Of a stretch of 64,000 nucleotides of DNA, positions 54,293 through 64,000 are shown piece by piece. The translations under genes were made by a program, and so were the position numbers. Below the pieces are notes generated by a model. The model did no database searches. It was not told the DNA's origin and saw only the letters and a list, made by a program, of their open reading frames with translations. How positions within the stretch are numbered: position 1 is the first letter of the stretch; each line of letters starts with the position of its first letter. This DNA comes from Ypsolopha sequella. Lineage: Eukaryota > Arthropoda > Insecta > Lepidoptera > Ypsolophidae. The stretch covers positions 10,015,001 through 10,079,000 of the forward strand of contig OW203994.1 of the NCBI GenBank assembly GCA_934047225.1, in the 5' to 3' direction.

Positions 54293-54699
54293 CAGGGGTC
54301 TCCAAACATTTTAGTCTGAGGGCCACACTGATTCCCCCAATAGCTCCAAGAGCCATGACCTAAATAGCTCATTATTCCAAAATACTGTAGTTTTGACGCG
54401 CACATTTTCGTATTGATACTAGCTGGTATCTTTTGTGCAGGGCGCAGGACTGTACTCCGTTCCGTTCGAAATTTCGCTTGGCACTTCGGGCAAATGTGAT
54501 TAAAGCCATTGCGTCGAGTTAGCACAAGCGTCTTCTGTGCTCCTTGAAATAGGGTTATAACATTCTCATAATAATGCTACTTTTAACTATTAAACTATAG
54601 CGGCCTAGAAACCGGGCATGTCCAGCCAGAGACCGCGGGCCGGATTGGTGGTGCTCTCGGGCCGGTCTTGGCCCACGGGCCGTAGTTTGGAGACCCCTG
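54293..54699. mobile_element. hAT MITE with perfect 8-bp target duplication
   Basis: Ends CAGGGGTCTCCAAAC and GTTTGGAGACCCCTG, 15 bp each, flanked by CTATAGAT at 54285-54292 and 54700-54707. GGGCCACA and ACGGGCCGTAG lie next to the ends, typical of Charlie-like hAT elements. 407 bp, no transposase. Confidence 0.92.
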
Positions 54700-54729
54700 C
54701 TATAGATGATAGTCAAGCAAAGGATAATA

Positions 54730-55090
54730 AAATAGTAGTTTATGCTACAAGGGCGAAAAGGAATAAATTACGAGGACGATTTAAAACAGTAATTTATTGC
54801 TCTTACGCCCGTGTATCATACTACGTGTTTCAATGTATAGTGTGAGGAAATAAAACAAATATAATCTTGTGAACTTTAAATTATGATTGGCTCAAAAGGA
54901 CTGTATCCAGAGCTGTTAAACAGTGGAAAAAAAAGTATAAAATCTATGGTACACAGGAAAGGTTGCAGGTTAGCAAACTTCAGTTAATCAATTAAAAAAA
55001 AATTATAAAGCCTTAGGGCAAAATAATCGACTTTCTGTTCGGTTTTGATGCATAAAAAGTGGGCCTTTACAGGCACTTGCATTGAAAAAA
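54730..55090 (+). mobile_element. Family G element, copy 5
   Basis: Lacks the central CACGAGCGTAGCGAG part of the hairpin; otherwise as copy 1. Confidence 0.75.
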
Positions 55091-55734
55091 AGGATAAAGG
55101 TCTATCCTCAGAAACCATAGAAAAAAGCAACGGGTTGTGTCAGAGATGCAACCGTAAATAAAGTAAGTGGATACTTCGAATGACTCCTGCATTTTCCCCG
55201 GGCCCCGGCACTAGCATTGCAAGTTGAAAAATAAATGAAGATAAATTCTTTACCTTTCATGAGGTCATTTATTTTAAGGAAGTCATAACTCCACTTAGGT
55301 TGTTAACTTCTAGGCATGATTATTTTATAAACTTCGTGGTATTCCTACTAAAATTCAAAGACAACTTAGAAGAACTGACAGTGTGTTTTAGTGAGGAGAC
55401 ATATACTCGATTCTGATAAACATCGACATCGATAACGGCTCATGAAATCGAATACGTACATACGTTTTTATATTACTTTTAAGGTACTTTGTTATATGAG
55501 GTGTAAATAAAATATTACACATATAAATAATTAAGACAAGGCCTTCCTTCAACGCACAGCAGCTTCGTTATATTATAAACCGAAGACTGATTTTAATAAA
55601 GTTGAGAATCGCGTGCGCCTAATTGCGCGTGAAATGATTCAGAATTAATCTGATTACACAATTAAAATTTATTGAAATTACAATAAATTATTTAGGTTTA
55701 TTTTTTTTATATGCAGATTTTAGTAAACTTGTTT
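55091..55734. other. No recognisable feature
   Basis: AT-rich non-coding DNA. Confidence 0.45.
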
Positions 55735-55915
55735 TAAAATAGAATAGAATCGAAAAAAGCTTTATTGGTGTCACAAAACTAAAATACAACATGATTAATA
55801 AACAAACAAGAGTGACACCCAAAAGGCATCCACTCCGCATGTGTCATGGCATTATTATGTACCACGACGCTGGTCTTCCGTGAACACCTCGCAGGGTAAC
55901 GCTACTAAGCATGCA
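55735..55915 (-). repeat. Reversed retroelement 3' end
   Basis: On the minus strand GTGACACCAATAAAGC is followed by an ATTCTATTCTATTTT tail, i.e. a polyadenylation signal and simple tail. GCATGTGTCATGGCA links it to 32440-32612. Confidence 0.45.
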
Positions 55916-56569
55916 ACATTAATAGCAGAAAAAAATTCTAACTGTGAGTATTTATTTTTAACATAAAACTAAAGCCGCATTAGAGAAAAAAATTTAAAAT
56001 CACTCCAAAAAGCATCATTTTTATAAATTTGAGCTATCGAGGGAAAATTATCCAATTAAGTTATCGGCTTTGCAATGTCAAGATAAAGGTCTGAAAAGAA
56101 ACTATTTTTCATTGATCATGTATGTAGCTGACTCAGCGTATTTATGCAAAAACACTGCAACTTAGGGAGCCTAGTCTTAAATATGCTCTCGTTTATTTGC
56201 AAAATTTTTGCACGTATTTTAATTTTTTTCTTCCATATTTCGTTTAAGCAAAACTGATGTACCAATAATGGTATCGACAGTAAACACTTACAATTCTTGC
56301 TTTGAGAATTTTGATTCCCTTTTTTTTATTAGGCATTTGGACATCGAAAATTATCGACACTAACAAAAATATCGATAATTAGATCGCACTAAGGTGGTGT
56401 CAATCATAGAGAAAACCATCAATGGCGGGTTGGCGACCAAGAATGAATTTCCGGATAGGGCGGCACGCGCATTGTCTAACAAAGTCGTTTAATTTTTTTT
56501 ATAATTCCATATTCCGTTTATAAGAACTAAATATTATGAATCAGGCTTATTAGGCTTGATCTGTGAAAT
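55916..56569. other. No recognisable feature
   Basis: Non-coding; local ATCGATAA/TTATCGA words near 56345-56390. Confidence 0.45.
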
Positions 56570-56660
56570 TATTTCGTGAAGTCGTTCACGGAAGTGACGT
56601 ACAAGTTCTGAACAGGCACCCCGATACGAGATGCGAACATAGAAGTATCCACTTCAAAAA
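56570..56660 (+). repeat. Repeat I, copy 2
   Basis: TCACGGAAGTGACGTACAAG, CTGAACAGGC, ATAGAAGTATCCACTTCAAAA. Confidence 0.5.
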
Positions 56661-57347
56661 AAGTAGATAGAACATTTGTTGAACGTTGTAATGTAGTTCG
56701 CGTCAAACTTGAAAATCTATAAAAGCTGTAACTTCTTTTATTCTGAAAACGGGACCAATTTAAATGTTCCTAACATAATTATAAAGAGCAGTACAAGAAT
56801 GATCTAAAAAAAGACATATCAAAAAATTACATCGTCGCGACATGAATCAGAGCTCATTCCGAATATGGACTGTAAAGGGCACGCCTTTCGTTTCGCACAC
56901 TTACACCCACGTTTCACCAAATATTTTTACGTTCAAGCGAGATGTGGTGTGCATTACTGTGGGCACAAATATAAACAAAATTTTGAATAAAGTATATGTC
57001 AAATTTCACTTTTCGAACTTAATGCTTCGGCCGTTCGACACGCGATTACTTGCATTACCCTGCATCCAATAAAATCACAAAGGTAGACCTGAATAATGAT
57101 GTAAATATCATTTTATTTGCGTTATACATTTTATAATTGTATTAGGATTTGGACAATAAAAATTATAGCAAAATAAACGGCCGTTATATTAAAAATATTG
57201 AAAAATCCTTCTCAATCAAAAATTACAAATAGAAAGACTTTGAAATCGTGAGATTTCTGAGCGGCACGCTGCCACTGAGCAGGATAGTAAAATAAAAGCG
57301 TTGGCGCAGGACCGATTTAAGGTAAACGTCAGTCGCTAGGTACACAG
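56661..57347. other. No supported gene
   Basis: A 76-codon plus-strand frame (56842-57072) begins MNQSSFRIWTVKGTPFVSHT; no family recognised. Confidence 0.35.
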
Positions 57348-57674
57348 TGCATAACTTAACTTTGTTTTTCTTGTTAAGAAGTCGAAAGTGTAAAAGATAT
57401 TGGTCTATGGCAATTCACGCCAATAGTTCAGTATAAGTTAAGTTTATGAATCAACAGCTTGAAAATTAACGCACAATTAGCCATGATCTTGTCGAAACAA
57501 ACTTAAAACAGCATTTTAAGCTTGTCCAGACAAAATCGCAACTAATTGTGCATTTTATTTCAAATTGTTGATTTATAAACCTAACTAATACTAAATTATT
57601 GGCGTGAATTGCCACATACCAATATGTTTTTTGCTTTTAACTTCTTAATAAGAAAAACAAAGTTAAGACGTGCA
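57348..57674. mobile_element. 327-bp fold-back MITE
   Basis: Ends TGCATAACTTAACTTTGTTT and AAACAAAGTTAAGACGTGCA; inner arms GGCAATTCACGCCAATA and GCACAATTAG with complements. Confidence 0.85.
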
Positions 57675-58874
57675 TCTTGTACATGCCTTCAGAAGTACGC
57701 AGACTGATCACAACGTGCCCCTACCTGGGGATTTCAACCCGTGACCCCCAATTTGTGACGGAAAAGTTCAATTTAGACCCACATAGGACACAATTATATA
57801 TTTTCATCAGACTACATTATTTCCGAAAAAATATCTGATTTGTAATGCGGTCCAATAAAATTTTAAAGTACCAAAGCGATAGATTTCACTGAACACGTTA
57901 TCTCATACTTAAAAGGTGTTTATTCAAAAAGTCTTCAATCGATATTAAACAAAATTGCGACTAAAGACAAAGAGATTAGAGTAATATTACAAAGTTTAAT
58001 CTATTTAGTGTGGATGAGGCTTTGAACCTCCCGCGAGACAGGGTCTTGTTAGAGATTACAACGATTCGACAATCCGAATGTGATCCGAATACATCCTTGT
58101 ACATGTATTTTTTTTATGAATTTATTCGCACAATGAAAAATTACTACACCTACACCTAGTACTACATCCCTTCATCTTTAACTTTTTTCTCTTTAGTAAA
58201 GTAAATACTGTAACATTAAAAAACTAAACTTTAACTTAAATCTAACTATGTTTAATATTTGTCCTTTTTTATACAAATATTTTTTTATTTATCAAATTTT
58301 CTGTATACATTGATTTCTCGTTTGCATGCTTTTTACAATTTAAGTTAGCATAAAAATAATCCGTTATTGGGCTCTATTTAGCTAATCTTTTCTGTTATTA
58401 TTTTTTTTTGTTATGTGCTGTAGATTTCTGTGTGAATAATAAAATAAATAAATAATGAAAACATAAACAAAAATATGTTTTTTTTATTATAAAAAATAAT
58501 ACTTCGTCATGACATGAATCGCCAAGGTGTCAGAGGTGGTCTGAAATGCAGCGTTTTACGTTCCAGCGTGATGGATGGTTAAGGCGAATGAATACGCCAA
58601 CTGCAATTTGGACCTGTCTTTGAAGGCCTACTCCTCCCACACGGGTGGTCCAAAAACTTTCATAAAAATATATGATAGGCATAAATAAATTTTAAGTTTC
58701 ATAAATTGTTTTTCTATTGTAAGTTTTGACAAAAAAAAACGAAAGTCATCGAAAATTTCACATGATTAACACAAGAATTCTCTTACTCCTTCCAAACGCC
58801 AAAAGCGATTTTAATTATTATTTCACCAAATCATAGGGAATTTTTAGATCTAAAAAATTTAAGTTGAAAAATTT
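57675..58874. other. AT-rich, no recognisable feature
   Basis: About 1.2 kb; T-rich centre near 58100-58450 resembles a generic 3' UTR but lacks a coding partner. Confidence 0.4.
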
Positions 58875-59061
58875 TTTCCGTTCATGGCGTCCATGTGAAA
58901 AGTATTATTTTCTCCTATTTTGCGCTAGCCGGAGACGCAGTGGTTGTCGTAACAGCCACTTTTCAAGGCACGCTGAAATGAACATTATTTCAATGTCGTT
59001 TCCGTTGATATTTGTACCGACACACATCGAGTTGCTTATTTAGCGTGGTCATGCGCCTTAA
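58875..59061 (-). mobile_element. Family C TTAA-ended repeat, copy 3
   Basis: GGCGTCCATGTGAAAAGTAT to CATCGAGTTGCTTATTTAGC and GCGCCTTAA (TTAA 59058-59061). Confidence 0.7.
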
Positions 59062-59089
59062 TGGCTATCCCTATCGCCGTATGTCAGGC

Positions 59090-59440
59090 ACTTATATGGA
59101 CGCTCTTTGATAAAATCGACACATTTTGAAGTTGTTTACCTGCTTATCAGAAAAAGCCACTACTTTGATAAGTTAGTATATGAATTTTGAAACGCTTTTC
59201 TAGTTTTGCTGAAATTTCGCTCTATAGCAAATAATTGTAGAAATGAGGTCGACACTTTTTTTCATAGTTTGATAAATAGGAATGACATACAGAACTTTAC
59301 TAGATGAATACTTTATTAATTATTAGACGGATTTTAACAATATCTAAATTTTACTAGTTTTATATTTTGATAGGTATTTTAGTTCATTTTATATTAATTT
59401 TAAATCAAGATTTTGCTATGTGCCCCTACCCGTGACTACT
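59090..59440 (+). mobile_element. Family D-like element, second diverged copy
   Basis: AAAATCGACACATTTTGAAG, CGCTTTTCTAG, GAATGACATACAGAAC; matches 17025-17424. Confidence 0.45.
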
Positions 59441-59985
59441 TACTCAAGAACTCGAATTACTAAGACCACAGAGATGGTCTTATAAACATAAATAATTGTT
59501 TTAGATATTTATTACAGAAAGTAATGCCTAACGGTCTACTATGCTTAGTTGTAAAAGTTTTGGGTGTTTGACGTCACGATGACTGTGTTAAATCATGGGA
59601 CTATGGGACATTTATGATTTTTTACTTGGATATCAATTGGGGATTTATAGGCTAAAAAGCTTTATAGAAATCAAATTATTGTATATTATTTATATTATAA
59701 ATACTTTTTGGCTTTATTTAGGGGATCAGAATGAGCTCTTATTTTCGAAGTGTCGTAAACAATCTGAAGACATTTGCAAAGTAATGATACCTTGCAATCA
59801 GACTTGTTTTAAATTTAAATAATTTAATCAGAAGACAAAAACTTTTATGCAAGCCGTTTCCTAAGTTTTTAAAATGGTGTTTTATTGACAGGATCATTTT
59901 GCATGTTATTTTCTCTAACTAATATTTGTATGCTATTTTTCATATTCATGGTACAATATATCCCATCCCACTTCCCACTATCCCA
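59441..59985. other. No recognisable feature
   Basis: AT-rich DNA ending in duplicated TCCCATCCCAC words just before the Helitron. Confidence 0.45.
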
Positions 59986-60417
59986 TCCCACTAATATTAT
60001 AAATGCGAAAGTTTGGATGGATGGATGGATGGTTGTTTGTTACTCCTTCACGCCGTAACTATTGAACCGAATGGGCTGAACCTTTGCATAAATGTAGTTC
60101 TAGACTCGGAATAGGATTTAGGCTACTTTTATCCCATAAATCAGTTCCCATGGGAACAAAAAATTGTGTCAATCAGAAAGCGGCTTGGCCTTCAGCCTCA
60201 TCAAAGGCGGATGCGTGTCTTTGTTTTCGGCCTTGCCAAAGATACTTTACAAGGCGATCAAATAAGAGACGATGAGAACCAAAAACACTCCAAATACTCC
60301 AAACTAGAATCAGATCAACTACTTACTAAAAAATTAGTAGTCTGAAAAATATTTACAGATTCGATACAACTCTATAAAAACTTAATGAACGCGGGCAAAG
60401 CCGCGGGCAAAAACTAG
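59986..60417 (+). mobile_element. Complete non-autonomous Helitron
   Basis: Starts TCCCACTAATATTATAAATG after A 59985 and ends CGCGGGCAAAGCCGCGGGC, AAAAA, CTAG before T 60418. The start is a well-known lepidopteran Helitron 5' end. A (GGAT)n stretch lies near 60016. No Rep/helicase. Confidence 0.88.
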
Positions 60418-61708
60418 TATACAATAAATAAAACGGAATAAATTCCAAGAAAAACAATTATTAATATAGCTTGGCGTCTGATGGTTGGTTGATGCTGTTA
60501 CTGTGCAATTAATTATACGAATCAAAATTTATTCAATTTTTCCAATTGAAGTTGAATGTTGAAACCGTATGAATATCCGAGAGTGGTGACTTAGAATATC
60601 CGTTTCGATTTACCGGATAGCGGGAACTATGTTTCCCATCCCGATAGCGCAATGTCACGTCGGCCAATTTGTATTCTATGCATAAGTAATGCGGAAAATA
60701 TGGAACTGAGATTCAAGTGCATTATAAATATTTACCAAAGCGAACAAACATTACGGGAGCAGTGTATGTGTGTGTGCAACGGTAAATATTATGTTGAGGA
60801 AAAATGACGAACGAGTTTCGGAATGGGAGAAAGTAATCTTTGAAATTGTATGTCAAGGCGTTTTGATTTTAATTTTATTTTGCGATTTGATTTGTGTCCT
60901 CATCATGAGTGGAGACCGAATCATAAACATTTTTCAAAAAAAAAGTTTTCTGGGCAATTTGAAATTGTAACTTGTAACCCTTATTTAAAATTTTTGTTTT
61001 TTTTCTGTGCCTATATTGTTCCATAGTCGGACAAGAGCAATTATTGTGGGCGCGGTCAAATGTCGTGCTGTTTCATTTCGCTACAATATGCACGCTCCAT
61101 GAAACTTGCGAAGACAATAAAATCGTGCCGATTTAGTCGCGCGCGGAAAATTGAAAACTTGTTTTTATATTATTTCCAAACAGATTGTTCGATTATTTTC
61201 AGTCTAGATAACATTTTGGATGTATGACTTGTATTAATTTTTTGATTTTATCTAAGTCAATAAAAGTAGGTTCGGCTACACTTTTGGTAGAAAAACAGTT
61301 AAATTACGTATTTAATGGGTTTTTGTTAAGACATTACTCAAATTTAATGACTTTTGGTTTCACTTAAACATATATCTAGTTATCTAGATAATGTTGATGA
61401 ATTCAGGCTAAAATATTATAATATCATTCCATAGACGTCTCACAATTTTGTGATAGCGTTTATATGGATGTTTGAGCGTAATGACGCCTCTTGCGCACTG
61501 CTGTGGCCAAAATAGTGCGACCATGTTATTGATTGTGAAGGATTTATCTTTAGTATTAGTGCAGCCAAAAAGATTTTTATTACAAGATAGATAGCTAAGG
61601 ATTTTTGGAACAATTAGAAAATGTTTTCTTGATCATAGAATGTCGGTCTAAACAACAAAAAGTCACCGAATATGTTCTATATATTTCTGGATCAAATATA
61701 ATAAAGCC
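60418..61708. other. No recognisable feature
   Basis: About 1.3 kb, unique-looking, no supported gene. Confidence 0.4.
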
Positions 61709-61861
61709 GATTCTGAAGGCTTTAATTTTAGTTTTAGTGTTGTCAAAACTTAATTTTCTTGATTGCAAAATATTGCTTAAGTGTTAAGAACAGATGCTAA
61801 ATTACGTTGGAAATATTCAAGTTTTGACAGCACTAAAACTAAAATTAAAGCCTTCAGAATT
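61709..61861. mobile_element. 153-bp fold-back element
   Basis: GATTCTGAAGGCTTTAATTT...GTTGTCAAAACTT and AAGTTTTGACAGC...AAATTAAAGCCTTCAGAAT pair over about 48 bp. Confidence 0.85.
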
Positions 61862-62077
61862 GTCTTTAATACCACCATAATAAACTTTGACTAATAGTGA
61901 ACATCAGATTAGTAAATGTATACATGAAATCTAGCCTTGAAGAATATCTGGACCGGAAATGGGAAATTCTTCAGCGCAGAAGAGAGCCGGTTGTTTAGTT
62001 TAGAAGATTAGGTATGGCGAGTCCCCATTTTTTTATTTGTCATCCCAGAACCGAAATTTGGTGAACATTTACTAAAG

Positions 62078-62133
62078 TTGGTGTTAAAAAATTGGTGTTA
62101 AAAAATTGGTGTTAAAAAATTGGTGTTAAAAAA
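62078..62133 (+). repeat. 14-bp tandem repeat, four copies
   Basis: TTGGTGTTAAAAAA repeated four times with a 14-base period. Confidence 0.9.
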
Positions 62134-62315
62134 GCCATATCTTTCTAACGATGACAGTTAGGCATTTTAGACTAATTTTCGTCACCAAGTCTATCTGAAG
62201 GAGGCTTTATCGTTTTGGTAAGTACCCTCAATTTCAAGATATTACATTACGTATGTGGGAGTTTAATCTACCCAATCCCCATAGCGTAATTTAAAAAATA
62301 AAAATTATACGCCCA

Positions 62316-62628
62316 TTTTAACCGACTTCAAAAAACGAGGAGGTTCTCAATTCGACTGTACTTTTTTAACCGACTTCAAAAAAGGAGGAGGTTCTCAATT
62401 CGACTGCATTTTTTTTTGGCGTTGTTACTCCATAACTCCGTCATTTCTTAACCGATTTGAATAATGCTTTTTTTTTTGGAAAAGTGTACTTCCAGGTAGG
62501 TCCCATTTTGGGTTTGGTCATGATCTGATGAAGGTCTTCAGAGATAGGCAGTGGAACTCCTCAGAAAATGACAGCTTACCTCTCGAAATTGAGGTAATCG
62601 CCTTGTACCTGGGTGTTGATTACACACA
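62316..62628 (+). mobile_element. ACCGACTTCAAAAAA-type repeat, copy 2
   Basis: The first about 45 bases (TTTAACCGACTTCAAAAAA, GAGGTTCTCAATTCGACTG) are duplicated in tandem at 62317 and 62367. The rest follows 37175-37430. Confidence 0.75.
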
Positions 62629-62712
62629 AGTTCTAAAATACGGCTTATTAAACCTAAATCTCAAAATAGTTTTCGAATTAACACACCTTAACATAATTTA
62701 ATCTAAGCGAAA
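62629..62712 (+). mobile_element. Family E 3' fragment, copy 4
   Basis: ACAAGTTCTAAAATACGGC to AACACACCTTAACATAATTT, fused directly to the preceding repeat. Confidence 0.65.
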
Positions 62713-63810
62713 AAAAAACCTAGTAACTAATTAATTTATAAAAACATAAAAATAATTTACTTATTTTTGCCAATATTGGGATAAAGTCCTTGATCATTAA
62801 TTATAAAAACATGAAAATAAATAACTTATTTTTGCCCAAGTTAGTAAAAAGACAATTATTTACATAGGAGTCGAAAAGACATTACCATTACGCTTTGTAA
62901 GAGTAAAAATAAAATGTTGCTTCTAGGGTTAAATGAGACCGTAATATTTATATTTTGAGCCATGCTTAAAAGCTATGAAAGGATTACATTAAAAGGGAAC
63001 TACGAAGAGTATAATTACGCCAAGTTTTTGTCCCTGTTGGCGTTTGCTCACTTCGTCCGTGTGATGAAATATGAAACCGGTTATTCGTGCTTCCACTTTT
63101 TTTCTCAGCTCACTCCGTCCCAGTAGAGCTTTGAATTACAAATAAGTTTTCTTGGTTCATATTTTCATCCTAGACCCTAGAGTTTTTTACCGACTAGTAA
63201 ATAATTAATAAGCTTCAGTACAAGTAGCTTAAAAAACAAGTATTGTTATGAATAATACTTGTATACTTAAGATCTAGTGACCTACTTTGAACGCTGTATA
63301 CTGGGTGACTTTTAACCAAACCCCGATAATTTTAGATTTTATTAAGAAATGTTTGTAATAATAAACTGTTGATAATGTTTATAATGTAAAAACAATAAAA
63401 AATAGAAGCAAAAAAAATGTTAAAAGACGTAACTTAGAAATATAATCTATGGTTATCCGAGCCATTCCCATACGGAACAAATTCAAATCAGTCTAAAATA
63501 GTGAGATCAACAATAAGAATAACTTCGCGTGATCTAATTGTCTTTTCCCCTCAGATGACTATGATTTATTTGGATTTTACGGAAATCTTTAAGTTGCTTC
63601 AACTTCAAATTGAAATCAACTTTCGAACAAAAAACAAATAATGGAAATAGCTATTGAATTACAGGAAGTATAAACTCATGAATCTGTAACAATATTTCGG
63701 CAGTTTCATATGTAAAGAACAATTTTACAATGCAATGTTTACAATGCAAAAAAAAACCTCATCCGTGCGTCCAAATCCGTTCAGAAATTCTTGAATTATT
63801 AAGGTTTTTT
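62713..63810. other. AT-rich; one imperfect 36-bp direct repeat
   Basis: ATAAAAACATaAAAATAA...CTTATTTTTGCC occurs twice between 62735 and 62840. Otherwise nothing. Confidence 0.45.
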
Positions 63811-63957
63811 AAATCACAAAGTCTGTTTGGCTATGGTTGTAGTAGTGCATGCACACGCACTTTTTCTAGTGTGCGTAACCTCGGTAGCGGTACAAAACGC
63901 GCAACAAACACAAAACGCGCTTATATATTGCCATAGCCAAAAGGACTTCGTGAGATA
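63811..63957. mobile_element. Family P3 MITE, copy 3
   Basis: ATCACAAAGTCTGTTTGGC and GCCAAAAGGACTTCGTGAGATA ends; TTTTTCTAGTGTGCGTAACC interior preserves the empty site for the R insertion in copy 2. Confidence 0.8.
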
Positions 63958-64000
63958 TAATATCTGTACCTACATTAAGTTTTTTTCACTGAAGATATTC

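Noticed and set aside
1..64000. Endogenous virus or LTR retrotransposon
   Set aside because: No LTR pair, gag, protease, integrase or viral structural motif was recognised on either strand.

Overview
The window looks like AT-rich nuclear DNA of a moth or butterfly. That rests on recognised repeat types: non-autonomous Helitrons ending in a CGCGG/CCGCG hairpin plus CTAG, a retroelement whose tail reads GTCCAGCAGTGGA followed by a GATG-rich tract, the GGTTCCGTACC/GGTACGGAACCC family with embedded GACA/GACG microsatellites, and several lepidopteran-style LINE reverse-transcriptase remnants. The species cannot be told from the sequence. No operon, ribosomal gene, intact tRNA gene or CRISPR array is present.

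Host coding content is almost nil. The best candidate is one short exon (5295-5442) that starts a protein with a signal-peptide-like N terminus and ends at a strong GTGAGT donor; if it is real, much of what follows may be intron. A promoter-like patch lies at 31935-32110, and a short unexplained coding-like frame lies on the minus strand at 47956-48141.

Nearly everything else is transposon-derived. The only sizeable coding element is a mariner (43204-44495) with perfect 32-bp inverted repeats, a TA duplication and the DD34D catalytic residues, killed by an early stop and a 3' frameshift. A hAT MITE (54293-54699) has a perfect 8-bp target duplication. Two Helitrons are complete to their ends (25014-25550 and 59986-60417). 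Two copies of one short retroelement (9609-9963 and 41591-41955) have 10- and 11-bp target duplications. LINE remnants lie at 2-154, 6774-7640, 7825-8277 and 33990-34425.

MITE and fold-back families are given letters here for cross-reference. A, B, C, D and P2 have TTAA at one or both recognisable ends. P1, P3, L, E, G, J, K-F, M and Q are other families. R is the GGTTCCGTACC family. 'TcM' is a small TA-flanked family with CAGTGG ends.

Layout: 0-19 kb holds four same-strand B copies, the candidate exon, LINE debris and several fold-back MITEs. 19-30 kb holds G, D, a tandem pair of LINE 3' ends, and nested E+A, Q+Helitron and M+D pairs. 30-46 kb holds a hairpin, the promoter-like patch, nested P2+R, a 139-bp satellite, a ~135-bp minisatellite, a 377-bp fold-back and the mariner. 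46-64 kb holds a fold-back carrying a 60-bp minisatellite, nested P3+R, a second long R copy, the hAT MITE and a Helitron. At least eight clean nested insertions let relative ages be ordered. I found no evidence of a new multi-gene system; the most novel signals are the shared TTAA termini, the modular R family with a repeated A-tract target, and the structured fold-back elements.
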